NCBI GenBank assembly: GCA_032718475.1 | Contig: JAUCBJ010001398.1 | Span: 1-64,000 of the forward strand | DNA from: Nemertoderma westbladi | Taxonomy: Eukaryota > Xenacoelomorpha > Nemertodermatida > Nemertodermatidae | Length of the DNA stretch: 64,000 bases | Direction: 5' to 3' | Part shown: in pieces, positions 31,075 through 43,987 of the stretch | How positions within the stretch are numbered: position 1 is the stretch's first letter | Layout: every line of letters starts with the position of its first letter | Position numbers and translations under genes: made by a program | The notes under the pieces: generated by a model | Database searches by the model: none | What the model was told of the DNA's origin: nothing | What the model saw: only the letters and a program-made list of their open reading frames with translations

Positions 31075-31460
31075 GTACTCTTCAACTCTCGATGTTACCT
31101 TACTCAATGTTAAAATGATTAGTATTCTTGAATATTTATTAACTAACTAGAGAGCCGCTTAACAACATAAACCAATATTGGATATTGAGTTCCGTTTTGG
31201 TGTACGCCGCGCAGATACTAAAGTTGCAATAACTTTTGAGTGTGTGAACGGATTTCGCTCAAAATACTTGCAAACCTTTTCTACGTCGATACTCTTTCAA
31301 CACATTTAATAAAAATTTAAAAAATTCCACAAAAAATGTTTTACTTTGCTTTTTTCGCCGGGATAAAAGTAAAATCAATGCAATGTAATGCATTGTAACA
31401 ATTTAAGAAAAAATAGTTATATTCTTAAATTGTTACTTTTTTGCTCGAATATACCCCAAA

Positions 31461-32060
31461 ATGTGGAGAAAAGTTTCATGTTGTTTATAATGTTGTCACT
31501 GCAGATATTGTTAGAGCTTAGAGGTATATAAATTACCATGCTATACCTAGTATATATATTGTAAATTAGTCAGGATGTGGTTTCAAAATCTGCTAGTTTT
31601 ACCTTCGGGCCCATTTTCTCGACAAAAGAACATTCACTTTACATCTGCTTACATATAAGGTGGCAGTGAAACAAACAACTGAATTCAGTCCCTTATTGTA
31701 TTCCATTTATTGTTATTGAATTCAGTGGTGCGTGTAACGGGTATGAATGGGGTTGGGGTCATGTGAATTAGAAAAATGGTATTCGAAAACAGGAAATCTT
31801 ATTGTTGTACTTTCTTGTAAAGTATTTATAAGGTAGTGGATGTGTTCACATTGAAGTAGTTTGTTGTTGTAGTTCTAAAATTAACAGAATTGTAAATATA
31901 TATGTAAGGGTAGGGGGGGGGGGGGGGGGGGGGGAATAGAAAACTGAAATAGAAAACGGCTCAACAGTTGAAAAGTGGAGAGAGCACAAAAATAGTATAA
32001 TTTTTTTCACGCTAAAAATTAAAAATTACACTATAAAAACAATAAAAAACAAGAGTTTTA
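31461..32060. other. Spacer with a 22-G run
   Basis: G-run at 31913-31934. No gene recognised. Confidence 0.5.
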
Positions 32061-35000
32061 TTTACGGTTGGAGATTTTATTATACATCCACCTTCAAATC
32101 ATTCTCATTCAATGTAATGACTTCACCTTCACTCTTATTCACTTATTTTATATAGTCCTTTTCTCACTCCCTCGTCCCTCGTTCTTTTTATGTAGTTATG
32201 AGTTGCCCAGAACACCATCTGTGGAATTTGAACTATCTTGGCATCTACATTTTTAGTTGGCCTTAACTACCGCAGCACCACAACTAATGCTTATCACAAC
32301 AATAAGTTAACTAAATGGATTCTTTTGTTGCTCTAGTTACAGTAAGTAGGTTGTTTTAGTATTCACATAAACATAATAAATGCACAATGCTTTGAATTAA
32401 ATTTTCAACCTTTTTAACAGAATCTGTAAGGAACAATTAATATTTTCTATGTGATGGTTTCTCATTAAGTAGAAGTTCGAGCCATTTTGTGGGCACAAAC
32501 AAACATACATACCTACATACATGCATATACACACTCCAAATTCTCCTATCTTCAAATTGTATACAAAAATGTTGTAAAAAATCCTATCTAAATTCGGGGC
32601 TGTTATAATGTGATGACGATTGTATATTGTTATATAAAGTTAAGGACCTTTCCTCTGCGAAACAATGCAACTAACATTCGTCCACCAATAATAGCTATCA
32701 GCTCCAACTGTTTACTCACAGTTCCTTAACGAGGTCACAAACAGGTGGTCACGTGTCCCACGACCGTGACCCAGTCACAGTGTCGCGACCCCATCTATAT
32801 TCCTATGTACAACACTAACGATACAAATCCGACGCAATATATTGTTTACCGTGTTCGCGGCCGTGGGACCTGCCTGCCTTATCTCACGGGCCGACACGAA
32901 AGTCAAATTGTCCACAATGGGAACGTGTTATTTGTTCGCAATCATTCGGTGGGGGGTCGTAAGTTCCAGTTACCAGAACGTCGTTCTGCAACTCAACTTC
33001 ACCTTATTTTAAACTTTGTTAATCCATAAGCCCTCTATTGTAATTGTGTTCTACGGAATACGGTAACACTTTAATAACCAGTGTAGCTAGCTGTAGGTAG
33101 GGCTTTCACTTTTGTTTGCGGTCAATATATGGCCTTCTTCTAGGCGTCTAATGAAATAAGGCTTTGTAAAAGGATAAACTTAAGGGATTTAGGAGTTAGT
33201 TGTAGTTCGTTATTGTAGGGTATAAAAGTGAAGTTAAACCGGTGATTATATGACCGAATCGATTCAGTTTGCCGCAGTTGTGGTCAATGATCTCAGTGGG
33301 AACCACGAGTTTTAGCTCACGACACACTGGGCAGAAAATATGTCGCATATGAATTTAACTAACTGTTTTAGATAAATCTAATTTCTTGATGGTTTTTTGA
33401 ATGAAAGGAATACAATGTACAAATTTATTTGTACATTTCTAGATATTATAGTTTACTTTATTATTAAAGACGGATGGGTATTTTTGATTATAAAAAAAGT
33501 TTAAAACAAGTGTACGAAATACAAATCAGGCACTCATGACTCAATACCGACTGCGAACTACTTTTAAGATGTTGTCTTTTTCGTTTATATTTCACACCAC
33601 CACACCAAGAGTACCACCCACATGGAAGAAGTTAACAAGATCCTTGCTATATGTCACTTAGTTTATCAAAAACACAATTGTGGTTTCGCCATGATATTGT
33701 TCTGCGGGTTGTAATACGGGTCGATGATTGACATTACTTAAACATTGGGAGGCTATAAAAGTATACAATATATTATACAGCCAGTTAGTTTGGTGGGAGT
33801 TGGGAGGTGCCCCATGGTGTTTGCCCCCATCGTGTGTCTTTACGGCCCTTCTTCACCCACTTAACTTCAGTTAAAATGTTTGTAAATATTTTATGCTGTG
33901 AATCTCCCAATATACTTGAATTCATCCTCCGACGATATCAAAGTGTTTCCATTATTTTTCGCTGCTTGATCCCAATTTGTGGTTTCTGTATTACCTATTA
34001 CGCCATTGTGATACATTTATACCAACGCCGTTCCTTCTTAACCCCCATTATAACTAATCGTCCGAAGTGCCTATCGAAGAAATTCTATAAATATTTAATG
34101 TTTTTGTTGTGAATATTTGATAGGAACGCCGACGATGTTTGCCAACTAAGTTAAGATCGCCGATTTCATAACATTTTCATTGTTTCGATCCACATGTTTC
34201 CCATTAAATTTTTAGTTTCTTTTATGTGCATCTTTTCTTGATTTAGGTGATGATTTTGGAGGGCGCACTCATTTTGATATTCTGATTTCGCGATAAACGA
34301 TTTCTTTCCCTACCACCCTATCAATACAAAGTAAAGTGTCATTTGTTTTGACACTTCTATCCATCGTTTGACACCAATTTTGGTTTCATTCAAGCCTCAA
34401 TTGAGGATTTATTGGGAGTGAGTAGGTGAGATTTGTTTTATCATTTTCTCAACTTTCTTGGAAACTGAAAGAATTTGGAAATTGAGAATTGTATAGTATA
34501 TTCGGAATCTGCAGATGAAGTCGGTTCTAAGAATATCTAAATAAAATTAAAAAAAAAACGCGAATTTTAATTTCATATCAATAGAAGAATTATATCAACA
34601 TGTGGAAGTCAAAACTCCAATTATAATGGGGTATTTGTATTGTATTGTATATAATTCTGTATACCGTAAATTTATTTATACGTCAAAACATCATCAAAAT
34701 CGAAAAATAAGTTTACTTTTTGTTTAGGGAAAGCCATGTCGAAGTCCAATTAAGAGTACAGACATTCCTGAACAGAGAGCATTAATAGGGCATCCTTGGT
34801 AAGGTCTCTGGCGGGATCTCCATGGGTAGATCATTAGTTAAGGATCTCTAGTGAACGGTCACCATCAGCTGTCTCTGGTCCACCGTACGCCCATCCCTGT
34901 GTAAGGAGCTCATTAGCAGGAATAAACGATGACAAATATCCGACACACACACACACACAACCACCCGCACAATACCAAGACAAGCAGTAAGTAACGGCGG

Positions 35001-36366
35001 GCTGGGGGGTTCGCACCAGGTAAAACTAGTCCCAATTAGCGCAGAAATAAAAACTTAGGAAGGCACTCAATAATATACAAGTGAGGAATAGAATCTAACC
35101 CTGAGCGGAACAATTTTTATATGTATAAGATATTCACGTAATCTAGAACTGGGGTTGGAGTCGCTGGACCCTGGATTTACGTCAGCTTGTTAGATTATCC
35201 AGGATGATGCCTGACGGAACGTCAACGTACATAAACTGCATCCGGTAATCAGTCAGGTTTACTTGGTCGTCTTGTCTTTGTAAATTATCTCACCAGTTTT
35301 CATATTTATTGAGTAAATATCATCTTGAAAAATTCAATTTTATACTGCAAAAAACTGAGGAAAATAAGAGTATGAGACATGTGTGTTCTCTGTGCGTTGC
35401 TGTGCCTTTCCTTTGTATAAGTCATGTTGTCGTCAGCTTAGAGACACTGATACACGACCTATTTTTCAAAGAAATATTTCTATGAATACAGCGACAAGCG
35501 ACGATATTCGAATCCAAAACAATTTGCAACAAATTGAATTGCTATGATATAAAACTACGGCAACTCACTGATTTTCTATTATTGCTCTGCTATCTTACAC
35601 TGGTTTTCTAGTTTCGTTTTGATTTAAGTTTTGGTTGGATAGTGAAAGCATTCAACATTGGGAGTAAGAGTGTCTGCCTCCACGCCTATTTTTGTTTTAT
35701 TTGACGTTTTTATTGGTAGATTGAGGATATCTAATAAATAATGCAATTAAATTGAAAATCGAGCCGCGGTCGCACCGATTCCTCCTACAGAGGCTCCTCA
35801 TTGCCATTCAGATCGGCAATGCCGCTTCGATCTTAAGATCGATTAGGTCCACGGACGAGGGTCTGTTGGATCTCGTCTCCTAGGCTCCTCCACTTGCGTT
35901 CCCCGCTCCCTCTATCCCATCTCCCCTCCCCCTTATAACTCTTATTCCCCCGCCCCCTTTGTAATTTGTCTCTGTTTTATGTATATTTTTGTTTAATTGT
36001 GTTATTGAAATAAATTTTCGTATGTAGTTAAATGTGCAAAATAAGGATGATTTGGATTGCTGCGCAATTGTATTTATAATTTAATTCATTAGAAATAATT
36101 GAAAATTCAAATTCAAAATACTCACTCGCGCTTTACAGGTAATAGCCAAGCGATGTGGTCCCCGGATTGCTCCATTGGTAGTATTTTAGGTTCACCGTTC
36201 ATCGCCTACCTACTTTACGATTTCCATAACTGTAGGCTTACCGAAAACCACGGTCTCGTGTTGAGTAAACTTAATACTTATTAGGATTACGTTATATTTT
36301 ATGGTGCTATATTTTCGTGATAAATATATGTAAAATAAATGTGTGCTATATTTTTATTACGCGATG
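32061..36366. other. Gene-free stretch
   Basis: Frames up to 101 codons (33807-34112) show no domain or convincing splice sites. A (CA)n run lies near 34944-34960, and a GC-richer segment with short inverted repeats at 35760-35900 is followed by AATAAA (36010-36015), possibly the 3' end of an unseen transcript. Confidence 0.4.
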
Positions 36367-36702
36367 ACCCGTAATATAGTGTCATTTTCTGATGACACGG
36401 ATTGACTGCATATATCTCAGCTGTTTCTCAAACGAAATTCAGACATTGCTACATATGGAATCCTTGCAACGCAAGCTTTCTTATGATATGAACAAATTAC
36501 GACAAATGTGAAGAATGGCCACGATACGGATTGTGCGATTTCACAAAAGACACTTTTTTAAAACGCATATAAAAACGTAAAGGCAAAATCGAAAATTCCA
36601 GCTTCATGGGGTCATCGACGGTGAGTGGAACTAGTGGTGTTTCAAATTTCAAGCAATATGATAAAGATTTGTAGAAAAATTGGGGGGGGGGGGGGGGGGG
36701 GG
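36367..36702. mobile_element. MITE copy, truncated at its poly-G
   Basis: Starts ACCCGTAATATAGTGTC, follows the 30.1-kb MITE with a deleted centre (AAAACGCATATAAAAACGTAAAGGC joins directly), and ends at a 21-G run (36682-36702). The right inverted terminus is missing. Confidence 0.75.
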
Positions 36703-36734
36703 AAATATACATTATATTATAGTAAACCTATTTA

Positions 36735-37500
36735 TTTCAGTTCCAGTTCCCAAGAATATATAGTTTCAGTTTTATTTTCAGAAAGTTTTGCAAGTGTCTT
36801 GTTTACATACCGGTACATAACAAGCTGCCGTGCCCAATCGTGTGGTACCCACCGTTGGATCCGACTGCCATTTAATAAATATTTAATGAAAATAACCGGA
36901 ATTTTTAGCTGCAAAAAGGTAATTGTTAGGTTTACAATTACGCATTACTTGAAAATAAAATATATATTTGAGTAATTCAATTCCGAAAGGTGCTAAAATG
37001 GGTGCCAGGAACTCCCCATCTCGAAAACTACTGGAGCTATTACAATTTGTATTTGCATCATCTGAAAGAGGACGTAATTTAGTTAGGGCCAAGTACTTTC
37101 GACGTGCTAGACCTATTGTTTTAGAGATTCTATGATAGGCCTATTTAACTGGCCCACTAAATTTATGAACTTTGCAGCGATTTGGCTGTTCGTATCTATA
37201 GGTCTAGCAACACAATAAAGCAAATTACATTTATTTATTAAAGAAATGAAATTGTATTTATGAACAATAAAAACGCGAATTTTAAATTTTTTCTTATTCT
37301 CCATTTATAGATTATACTTTCAGTTTTAAATTTCTGGCAATTCAGTTCTAGTTCCAGTTCCAGTATTCCAAGATAACAAGTTTCAGTTCTAGTTTTAAAA
37401 AAATTAATGTTTCAGTTCTAGTTTCAGTTCCAGTTCACAAAAATTGCCAAAAACAATTTCAGTTCGATTTCAGTTCCAGTTCAATTTCAGTTTCAGTTCG
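36735..37500. repeat. CAGTTC-rich imperfect repeats
   Basis: TTTCAGTTC(C/T)AGTT-type motifs occur at 36737-36775 and, densely, at 37318-37500. The interior shows no gene. Irregular tandem expansion of a 6-12-base motif. Confidence 0.6.
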
Positions 37501-37637
37501 CTGCACTAATTATGACGAGTTATACATTTATATGTTATCATTATTGATAAATCATTATATCATTAAACATTAACATCTATAGGCTGTACAATTTATCATC
37601 ATTGTGGATATAATCTTTTATAACATAGACAGACATG

Positions 37638-37753
37638 CACGTTCGTGGGGCCTTCGCGCAGGACGAAGTAAGAAACCAGACAGACCGACCGACTTACCGA
37701 CAGAATGACGGTTGAAACAGCGGCAATCCCACATTGTTTCGTTGCTCGCCCAA
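37638..37753 (+). repeat. Interspersed repeat B, internally deleted copy
   Basis: Starts CACGTTCGTGGGGCCTTCGC and ends TTCGTTGCTCGCCCAACA. Only 116 bp, so both termini are kept and the interior is lost. Confidence 0.7.
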
Positions 37754-37766
37754 CAACGCATCTGTG

Positions 37767-37880
37767 TGTTGTTTCCTTATATGTGCACCTCTTCCCTAAT
37801 TGTATATTATGTACATTCATTGTTTCCTTATATGTGCACCACTTCCCTAATCGTATATTATGTACATTCATTGTTTTCAT
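37767..37880. repeat. Two tandem copies of a ~57-bp unit
   Basis: TGTTTCCTTATATGTGCACC, then CTTCCCTAAT(T/C)GTATATTATG and TACATTCAT, repeated twice. Confidence 0.85.
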
Positions 37881-39839
37881 TTAAATTTTGAAAACTTCTT
37901 ACATTTTTCTTAAGCTTCTTTTGCTTTGTATTCGTATTCATTGATGAGTTGATTACCATATTAAAATTAAATTGCACTATACTAAGGCCGCGTGTGCCTT
38001 TTGTGCTAATAATTACAGGTTTGTTGCCAATGTAGAAATCTCAGAATAAGTCGGGCCATTTAGTTTCTATGTGAATCTCCGATAAAGAGTAAATCAGCCC
38101 AAGCAAGTAATGTGACGTGACAGTATCAGTATGTGCGTGAGGGAGTGACATTACCGAATCTACGGTGTATTATGTTGGAGTGAAAAGGACGAGTAATTAC
38201 TGAAACCTTCGGAACGCAATCCTAGGTCGACCTCGTTTAAATCGGCAGTGCACGTGATGCTCCGTCAACGACAGCCCCAAGGTTAGACAAGGGCAGTGTG
38301 TATGGCTCACTTGTACCTACCGGTAGCGGTATGCCACCTACCTCCGGTGCGTGTCTGCCCTCTCGCTTGCGTTGTTCTGTAGTGTATCGCGCTCCGAAAG
38401 CCCGGTTTTGTGCTAACCGTCTATCAGCGGGGGCCCCAAGGCCTCACCAGTACTTAAATGCGGATTGTGCACCTTTTCAAGCTTTTAGGGTTAATAACAC
38501 TCTACTTCTTTACCACCAATGGGGTTATGTTTTTCTTGCGGCCGATTCGACAATGGGAAAAAAAATAAAATTTTGTGTTTCTAACGTAGGTAAACAGCTC
38601 TCCAATGCCAATACAACAGGCAATTAACGACGCAAGTTGAAAGAAACATTGTTTGGAGTAACAATAGCAAATATAGGGCTAATCTACAACTAGGGTGTGG
38701 TTCTTACCGGGTCGGCAGGCGTGCGGCGATATCCACTGAGTTTAGAGCTACTAATTCTTTTATTATCCTCAGAAATAAGTGTGTCCTTTATGTCGTAATG
38801 CGAATGTCATAAAGTAACTACAATTGTTGGTGGTGGTGTCGGGTGCGCTACTAAATACGCACTACACAGCACTCGACCACAGACAGCCAACAGGGTTTAT
38901 ATATATAAAAAATGTATATGTGTGATGTCGGGCGATCTACAAAATATGCCTTTAAATGACTATGCTTGAGCTGCACAAAAATGATACAAGATTTTAGTAA
39001 ATTTTCAAAATTTCTTAAACTTATGGATTGCTTAAAAATAATAAAATCAAACTTATTGAAATTTTCGTATTTGGGAAATCTTTATACATTGTATGAAATC
39101 TATGTAATGTTTATAGTTTATCAATTAAAATACCCGAGAAACGTAAGCTTGGACGGCCAGATGTGGTCGAACTGGTGATCTCCTACTTTGGGAATTGTTA
39201 TGACATTTGCTAACATTTAAACAATGTTACCATGTGAATGTCTAAAACGTAAGCGTCCGGTAACTTCAAAGACTTACAGAGTTTCACTCTTAATTTATTA
39301 TACATCAACAGAATTCAATTCAATGCAAAACTTTTAGCGTTGCAATGAATTTTATTCCAAAATTGTAACATCCTCAACGCCGTTAATATTAACAGCGAGT
39401 TGTTATTTATTAGCACTTTACAACTTTAGAGGTCATTACAGCCTGCACATTTAGTGATATATTATTATGTCCCAACAGAGCGACTTTACAGTGCATTCGT
39501 TCAATGCAAGTGAACCTGAAACTTGGGATCGCTATGGTTACCACATAAACAATAATTGGTATTTATTATTAATTGCCTGACAGCCAGGTAGGCATACTGT
39601 ATTACCTACCGGTAACACTACCAGTCTACAATGGCTTTTAAGCGTAACGTAAATAAGATTCTAGATTTTTATAGCTAACGTTTTTATAACATAATTTATG
39701 TCATTTTTACATTTATTTATACAGCAACTAATTTAATTTGTGCAGTTTCTATCACTTATAATATATATATACAATCATTTCGTAAAGTTAAAATTTTGGA
39801 ATAAAACTACATACATACTTGTTGCTTTACAGTGCTTTA
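37881..39839. other. No recognisable gene
   Basis: The 109-codon frame at 38298-38627 has no domain. Two TACCGGTA palindromes are present. Confidence 0.45.
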
Positions 39840-39955
39840 CAGTGTTCTGATCCTCGTGGCTTTATTCTCACTCACTCACTACGTTCGTTCGTGTAACAAA
39901 GCACTCGGATCATCACACTGTAAAGTGCTACTTTACACACAGTATGTAAATAGTT
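39840..39955 (+). repeat. Interspersed repeat C, uninterrupted copy
   Basis: Contains CTCACTCACTACGTTCGTTC and AAGTGCTACTTTACACACAG joined directly to TATGTAAATAGTTAT. It serves as the unoccupied relative of the site at 25.83 kb. Confidence 0.7.
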
Positions 39956-42900
39956 ATTACACCCTAAAATATCAATTAAATTTATAAAATCACCCGTTTG
40001 GTGTCCATCAAACAGCTGGCATCTTTGGTGTACCTACAGACCCTTCTTACATCACATCACTCCTACAGTAGGCGCATATAGCATCTAAGCTACTCATTCT
40101 AGCATCAAAGCATCTCCATTTCTCGCTCAGTCCTACATGGGATTGAGTAATTGCTCCACATATAGCCTCAGGTAAAACACAGTCATTACACGCCAAGACA
40201 AACGATCCTCCGAGGGGGGCATCACGCCTGGCCCTTCTACGTGTAGCGTTTAATTCGAGTCGCTATTGTAAGTTGAAACCAGATCGTAATAACCCGATAT
40301 GCTGTGTCCCTCGAGTTTACCTAACTAATCCGGCCCCGTCGCCATCGTCCCGCAGGACAGCGGCCATCATTTATCTTATACTGAGCAATCAAATAGTAGT
40401 GGCTACGTGCGATGTACGTCGCTTACCTTTCTAAACGTATCAAATCTCCCTGGGAACACCGCTGTGATGGGAACCCCCCCTTACCGCCCTAGGCTGTACA
40501 TGTCGGATGTGGGATGGGGTCGAACCTGCTATATTCTGATGCAGTCCTTCCTTCCTCCAGGCAATCCTTTTGTACATTAGGGTTCTGTGCTCCTTTGTCG
40601 GGTCCCAACAGTCCATTATATATTTATCATTATCATTGTATTTTGACTCGACCTAAAATATTCTCATTGCTTTATCGCGTTTCACATTTGATACAATTAT
40701 AATTTACGACGGTTTTGGATGTAAACGTTACGCAGATGACCAAAAGGGAAATTATAAATGTTACAGTGGCGGCGGGCTATTCTAACCAAAACAATAAACG
40801 AGAGCGTATTTATTTTTGTTCATAATAGCGGTTGTCGACTGTCGTGTCGACTGTCGGTTTTCGGCTTGCGTTTACGGAGTTTCGATACATCCGCTTGCTT
40901 TTACCGCCTATACCGCATAGAATACTGTAATGTGAAGTTTTACATTAAATATACGAAGAATCTTGTCTTTTAAATATTTTCGATTTACCTTACCAGTATT
41001 ACGTAGATCTGAAGTTATATATAGCTATTAATATCTTTAACATTTTAACATTGTTATTTCATATTGCATATTTACATTACATACTTTATATTTGTTTATA
41101 TACATGGACACCAACCCTTTTGGCCCCAATTTATCCCCCAAAAGACACGTGTCACGCACTTCGCATTTATTTTTCTTTGTATTTCCCACGATATTTCGGT
41201 TTGGCTTGGCAAGAGACCCACGATTCGTGCCACTAGCCAAAGGGCCAGCGATTTTGTCCCCGTAAACCTACTGACACATACGCATTCGCGAACACCCTAA
41301 CGCATATCACTTACTAACCCCTGAATCCATTAGCAAGCAGCAGAATAAATAATGCGCCGTGGGTCTCCCCTCTCTTTAGGGTTCGTCGGGCCCCTGTAAA
41401 GATCGATACACAGAGACCCAGTCTGTGTAGAGAGCCACGTGTCGCAAACACACGGCCCCTCCCCATGGTTCGCCTTTCACACAAACCCCAACCTATTTCC
41501 TACGCCACTTTCGCGTAGTTTCCAACCTTTTTCTTATCATTAGTAGTTTATACTGTTTCTTGCATTATTCCATTCTATTATATAGCCGTAATATATAATA
41601 GCTATAACTAAGGCGAGTTCGTTAACCAACGCGTTGGTAAACGGTTCAAATGAGACCGGATAATTATTCTGGGGTTTGATTTCCCATAATTAGTCGCTGA
41701 ATGCAGATAAAGCTAATTAGTTTGTATATGTAAACGTGATAATTCAATAAAAACGAAACCCAAGCTTGTTTATATTTCTTATGGCTCCTATTGAATGTCG
41801 CAGTTTTCTTTGTTATATTTGGTTGTTTTATGGCGAAGCCCCATTTGTACTATATTACATTATTAATCTCAATATCTCGATACTTTTTATCAAAATGCAA
41901 AACTCACCACCCACCAACTTTACTTTTGGATTTATTATTATTATTTCTTTATACCTTGGTTATTTCGAAAAACTTCAGTACTTTGCTGATGAGAAAGTCA
42001 TTGAAACAGTGACATTGTTTTTTTATTATTCAATCGTAGGGGGGCCGCTCCCCAACTTAATCATATCGGTTGTTCGGTCACATTGTATTCTTCCGTGGAG
42101 CCACGCTCCTTCCTGTTATTTTACAAGATTCTCGTGTAAAAATTATCTTTCAACCTCATTTAACGATGTTTTGTACGACGCAAACACCGTTCATATCGGT
42201 AGCACGGAGTCTGCGTGTCCGACATGTTTTTCCGTTTAACCCATAACTAAAGACGAATGAACTGTAACACCACAATGGGGACCTAAAGAAAGCCGTGAGC
42301 CCGTAGGTGCACAGACACGCGACTTATAGGCTTATGGGCCTTGTGATTTGGTCCCATCCTTGGCCCCATCAGCCCGCATTCAATCTCATACCCAATTCGG
42401 GCCTTAACGCCAACTATCTACGTTCGGAAACGTGTCGAAAACCCACAATCCCATCCCGTAATGGGACATGCGAACCCCGAACGGTAGTAACTTCCTTCAC
42501 AGCGACGCCTTCAAGAAACCTTTTATTTACTTTGCATATAAAACCGACTATCTTTCCCTTTATATTTCTCTCTTCATCCGTGTTTACGGAATTACAAACG
42601 TTTGCCGTCAATAAAGTGCCGCGCTAATGGACCAGCGAACCTCGCGTGGTTTTTGTTTCTCTGAATGAGCTTAATTGTGCGAGTTTTCGTGATGTTACAG
42701 AAGGATTAGCAGTTGTGCTATGGTTGGGCATTATCTTTATTATAATAAGGCCCCTGTTTCAACCCAATGTCTAATGGTGCATTAAATCTAAGCCAAATCG
42801 TTTGTTTGTCCACTCTTATCTAACTAGCAAAATCCGAAAGGACAGTTGTCAAGGTAACAACAGCTGGCGTCATAACAAAACTATAGAAAATTTTACATTT

Positions 42901-43450
42901 TACCTTAAATGAGAAAACAGAGCTTTCTTGTGGTGCCAATTGATCTTATATACCCCTCGGAATGTAACTGAAATGAAAACTGAAAACTAATAATAATAAT
43001 ACAAAACAAAGCAATTAATTAAGCATATATGTTTAAGGCATTTAAACGTCGGTCTGAATTCCTACCTTGAAAGTATTATATAAATTAGAGCTACTATACC
43101 GCAGTTTTAATTTATTAATTCCATAATTATTAATGTAAGCCTAGTAGATATTATGTGTTATTATAAAAGTCTGGTATTGTATAATAATATTAGTTATAAA
43201 TTGAAATTGATTGGGTTTTCAGGGTTTCTTTTTTCGGTACACCTATACATACATTATAACCTACTGTATGTTCATTATTATGTAAGTATTCTGTGTACAA
43301 ACTGAACCTGGCAGTTTTCAACTATAGCGCTTTGTGCGCCTGTTGTTATGAATATTAATAATAATAATAATATTAATAATAATGAATAACAATTCGAATA
43401 ACATCGAATCAACTTCGATAACAACGATTTAAATAATAATAATGAAAAAC
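39956..43450. other. Gene-free stretch
   Basis: Frames of 157 (41766-42239) and 106 codons (42307-42627) were considered. They have no recognisable domain and no conserved splice context. A short (ATA/AAT)n run lies at 43351-43383. Confidence 0.4.
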
Positions 43451-43460
43451 TAATATTAAT

Positions 43461-43987
43461 GAGTTAACTTGCACTATTATTGAGTTAACTTGCACTATTA
43501 TTGAGTTAACTTGCACTATTATTGAGTTAACTTGCACTATTATTGAATTAACTTGCACTATTATTGAGTTAACTTGCACTACTATTGAGTTAACTTGCAC
43601 TATTATTGAGTTAACTTGCACTATTATTGAGTTAACTTGCACTATTATTGAGTTAACTTGCACTATTATTGAGTTAACTTGCACTATTATTGAGTTAACT
43701 TGCACTATTATTGAGTTAACTTGCACTATTATTGAGTTAACTTGCACTATTAGTATTATTGAGTTAACTTGCACTATTATTGAGTTAACTTGCACTATTA
43801 TTGAGTTAACTTGCACTATTATTGAGTTAACTTGCACTATTATTGAGTTAACTTGCACTATTATTGAGTTAACTTGCACTATTATTGAGTTAACTTGCAC
43901 TATTATTGAGTTAACTTGCACTATTATTGAGTTAACTTGCACTATTATTGAGTTAACTTGCACTATTATTGAGTTAACTTGCACTAT
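43461..43987. repeat. 21-bp satellite, 25 copies
   Basis: The unit TTGAGTTAACTTGCACTATTA is nearly invariant, with one insert at about 43750. Each unit holds the palindrome GTTAAC. 21 is a multiple of 3, so a minus-strand frame (IVQVNSI repeated) stays open by chance. Confidence 0.95.

Larger units (their letters stand above)
29935..31460 (+). repeat. Interspersed repeat A, long copy split by a MITE
   Basis: Outer parts (29935-30110 and 31079-31460) align with 10560-10616 plus 11641-12100. Shared blocks include ACTATATTGCTTCCATAGTTACT and AACCAATATTGGATATTGAG. The interruption is at a different site from that in the 10.4-kb copy. Confidence 0.75.

Noticed and set aside
41766-42239. 157-codon plus frame
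   Set aside because: Hydrophobic, AT-rich, no domain, no donor/acceptor context and no homology I recognise.
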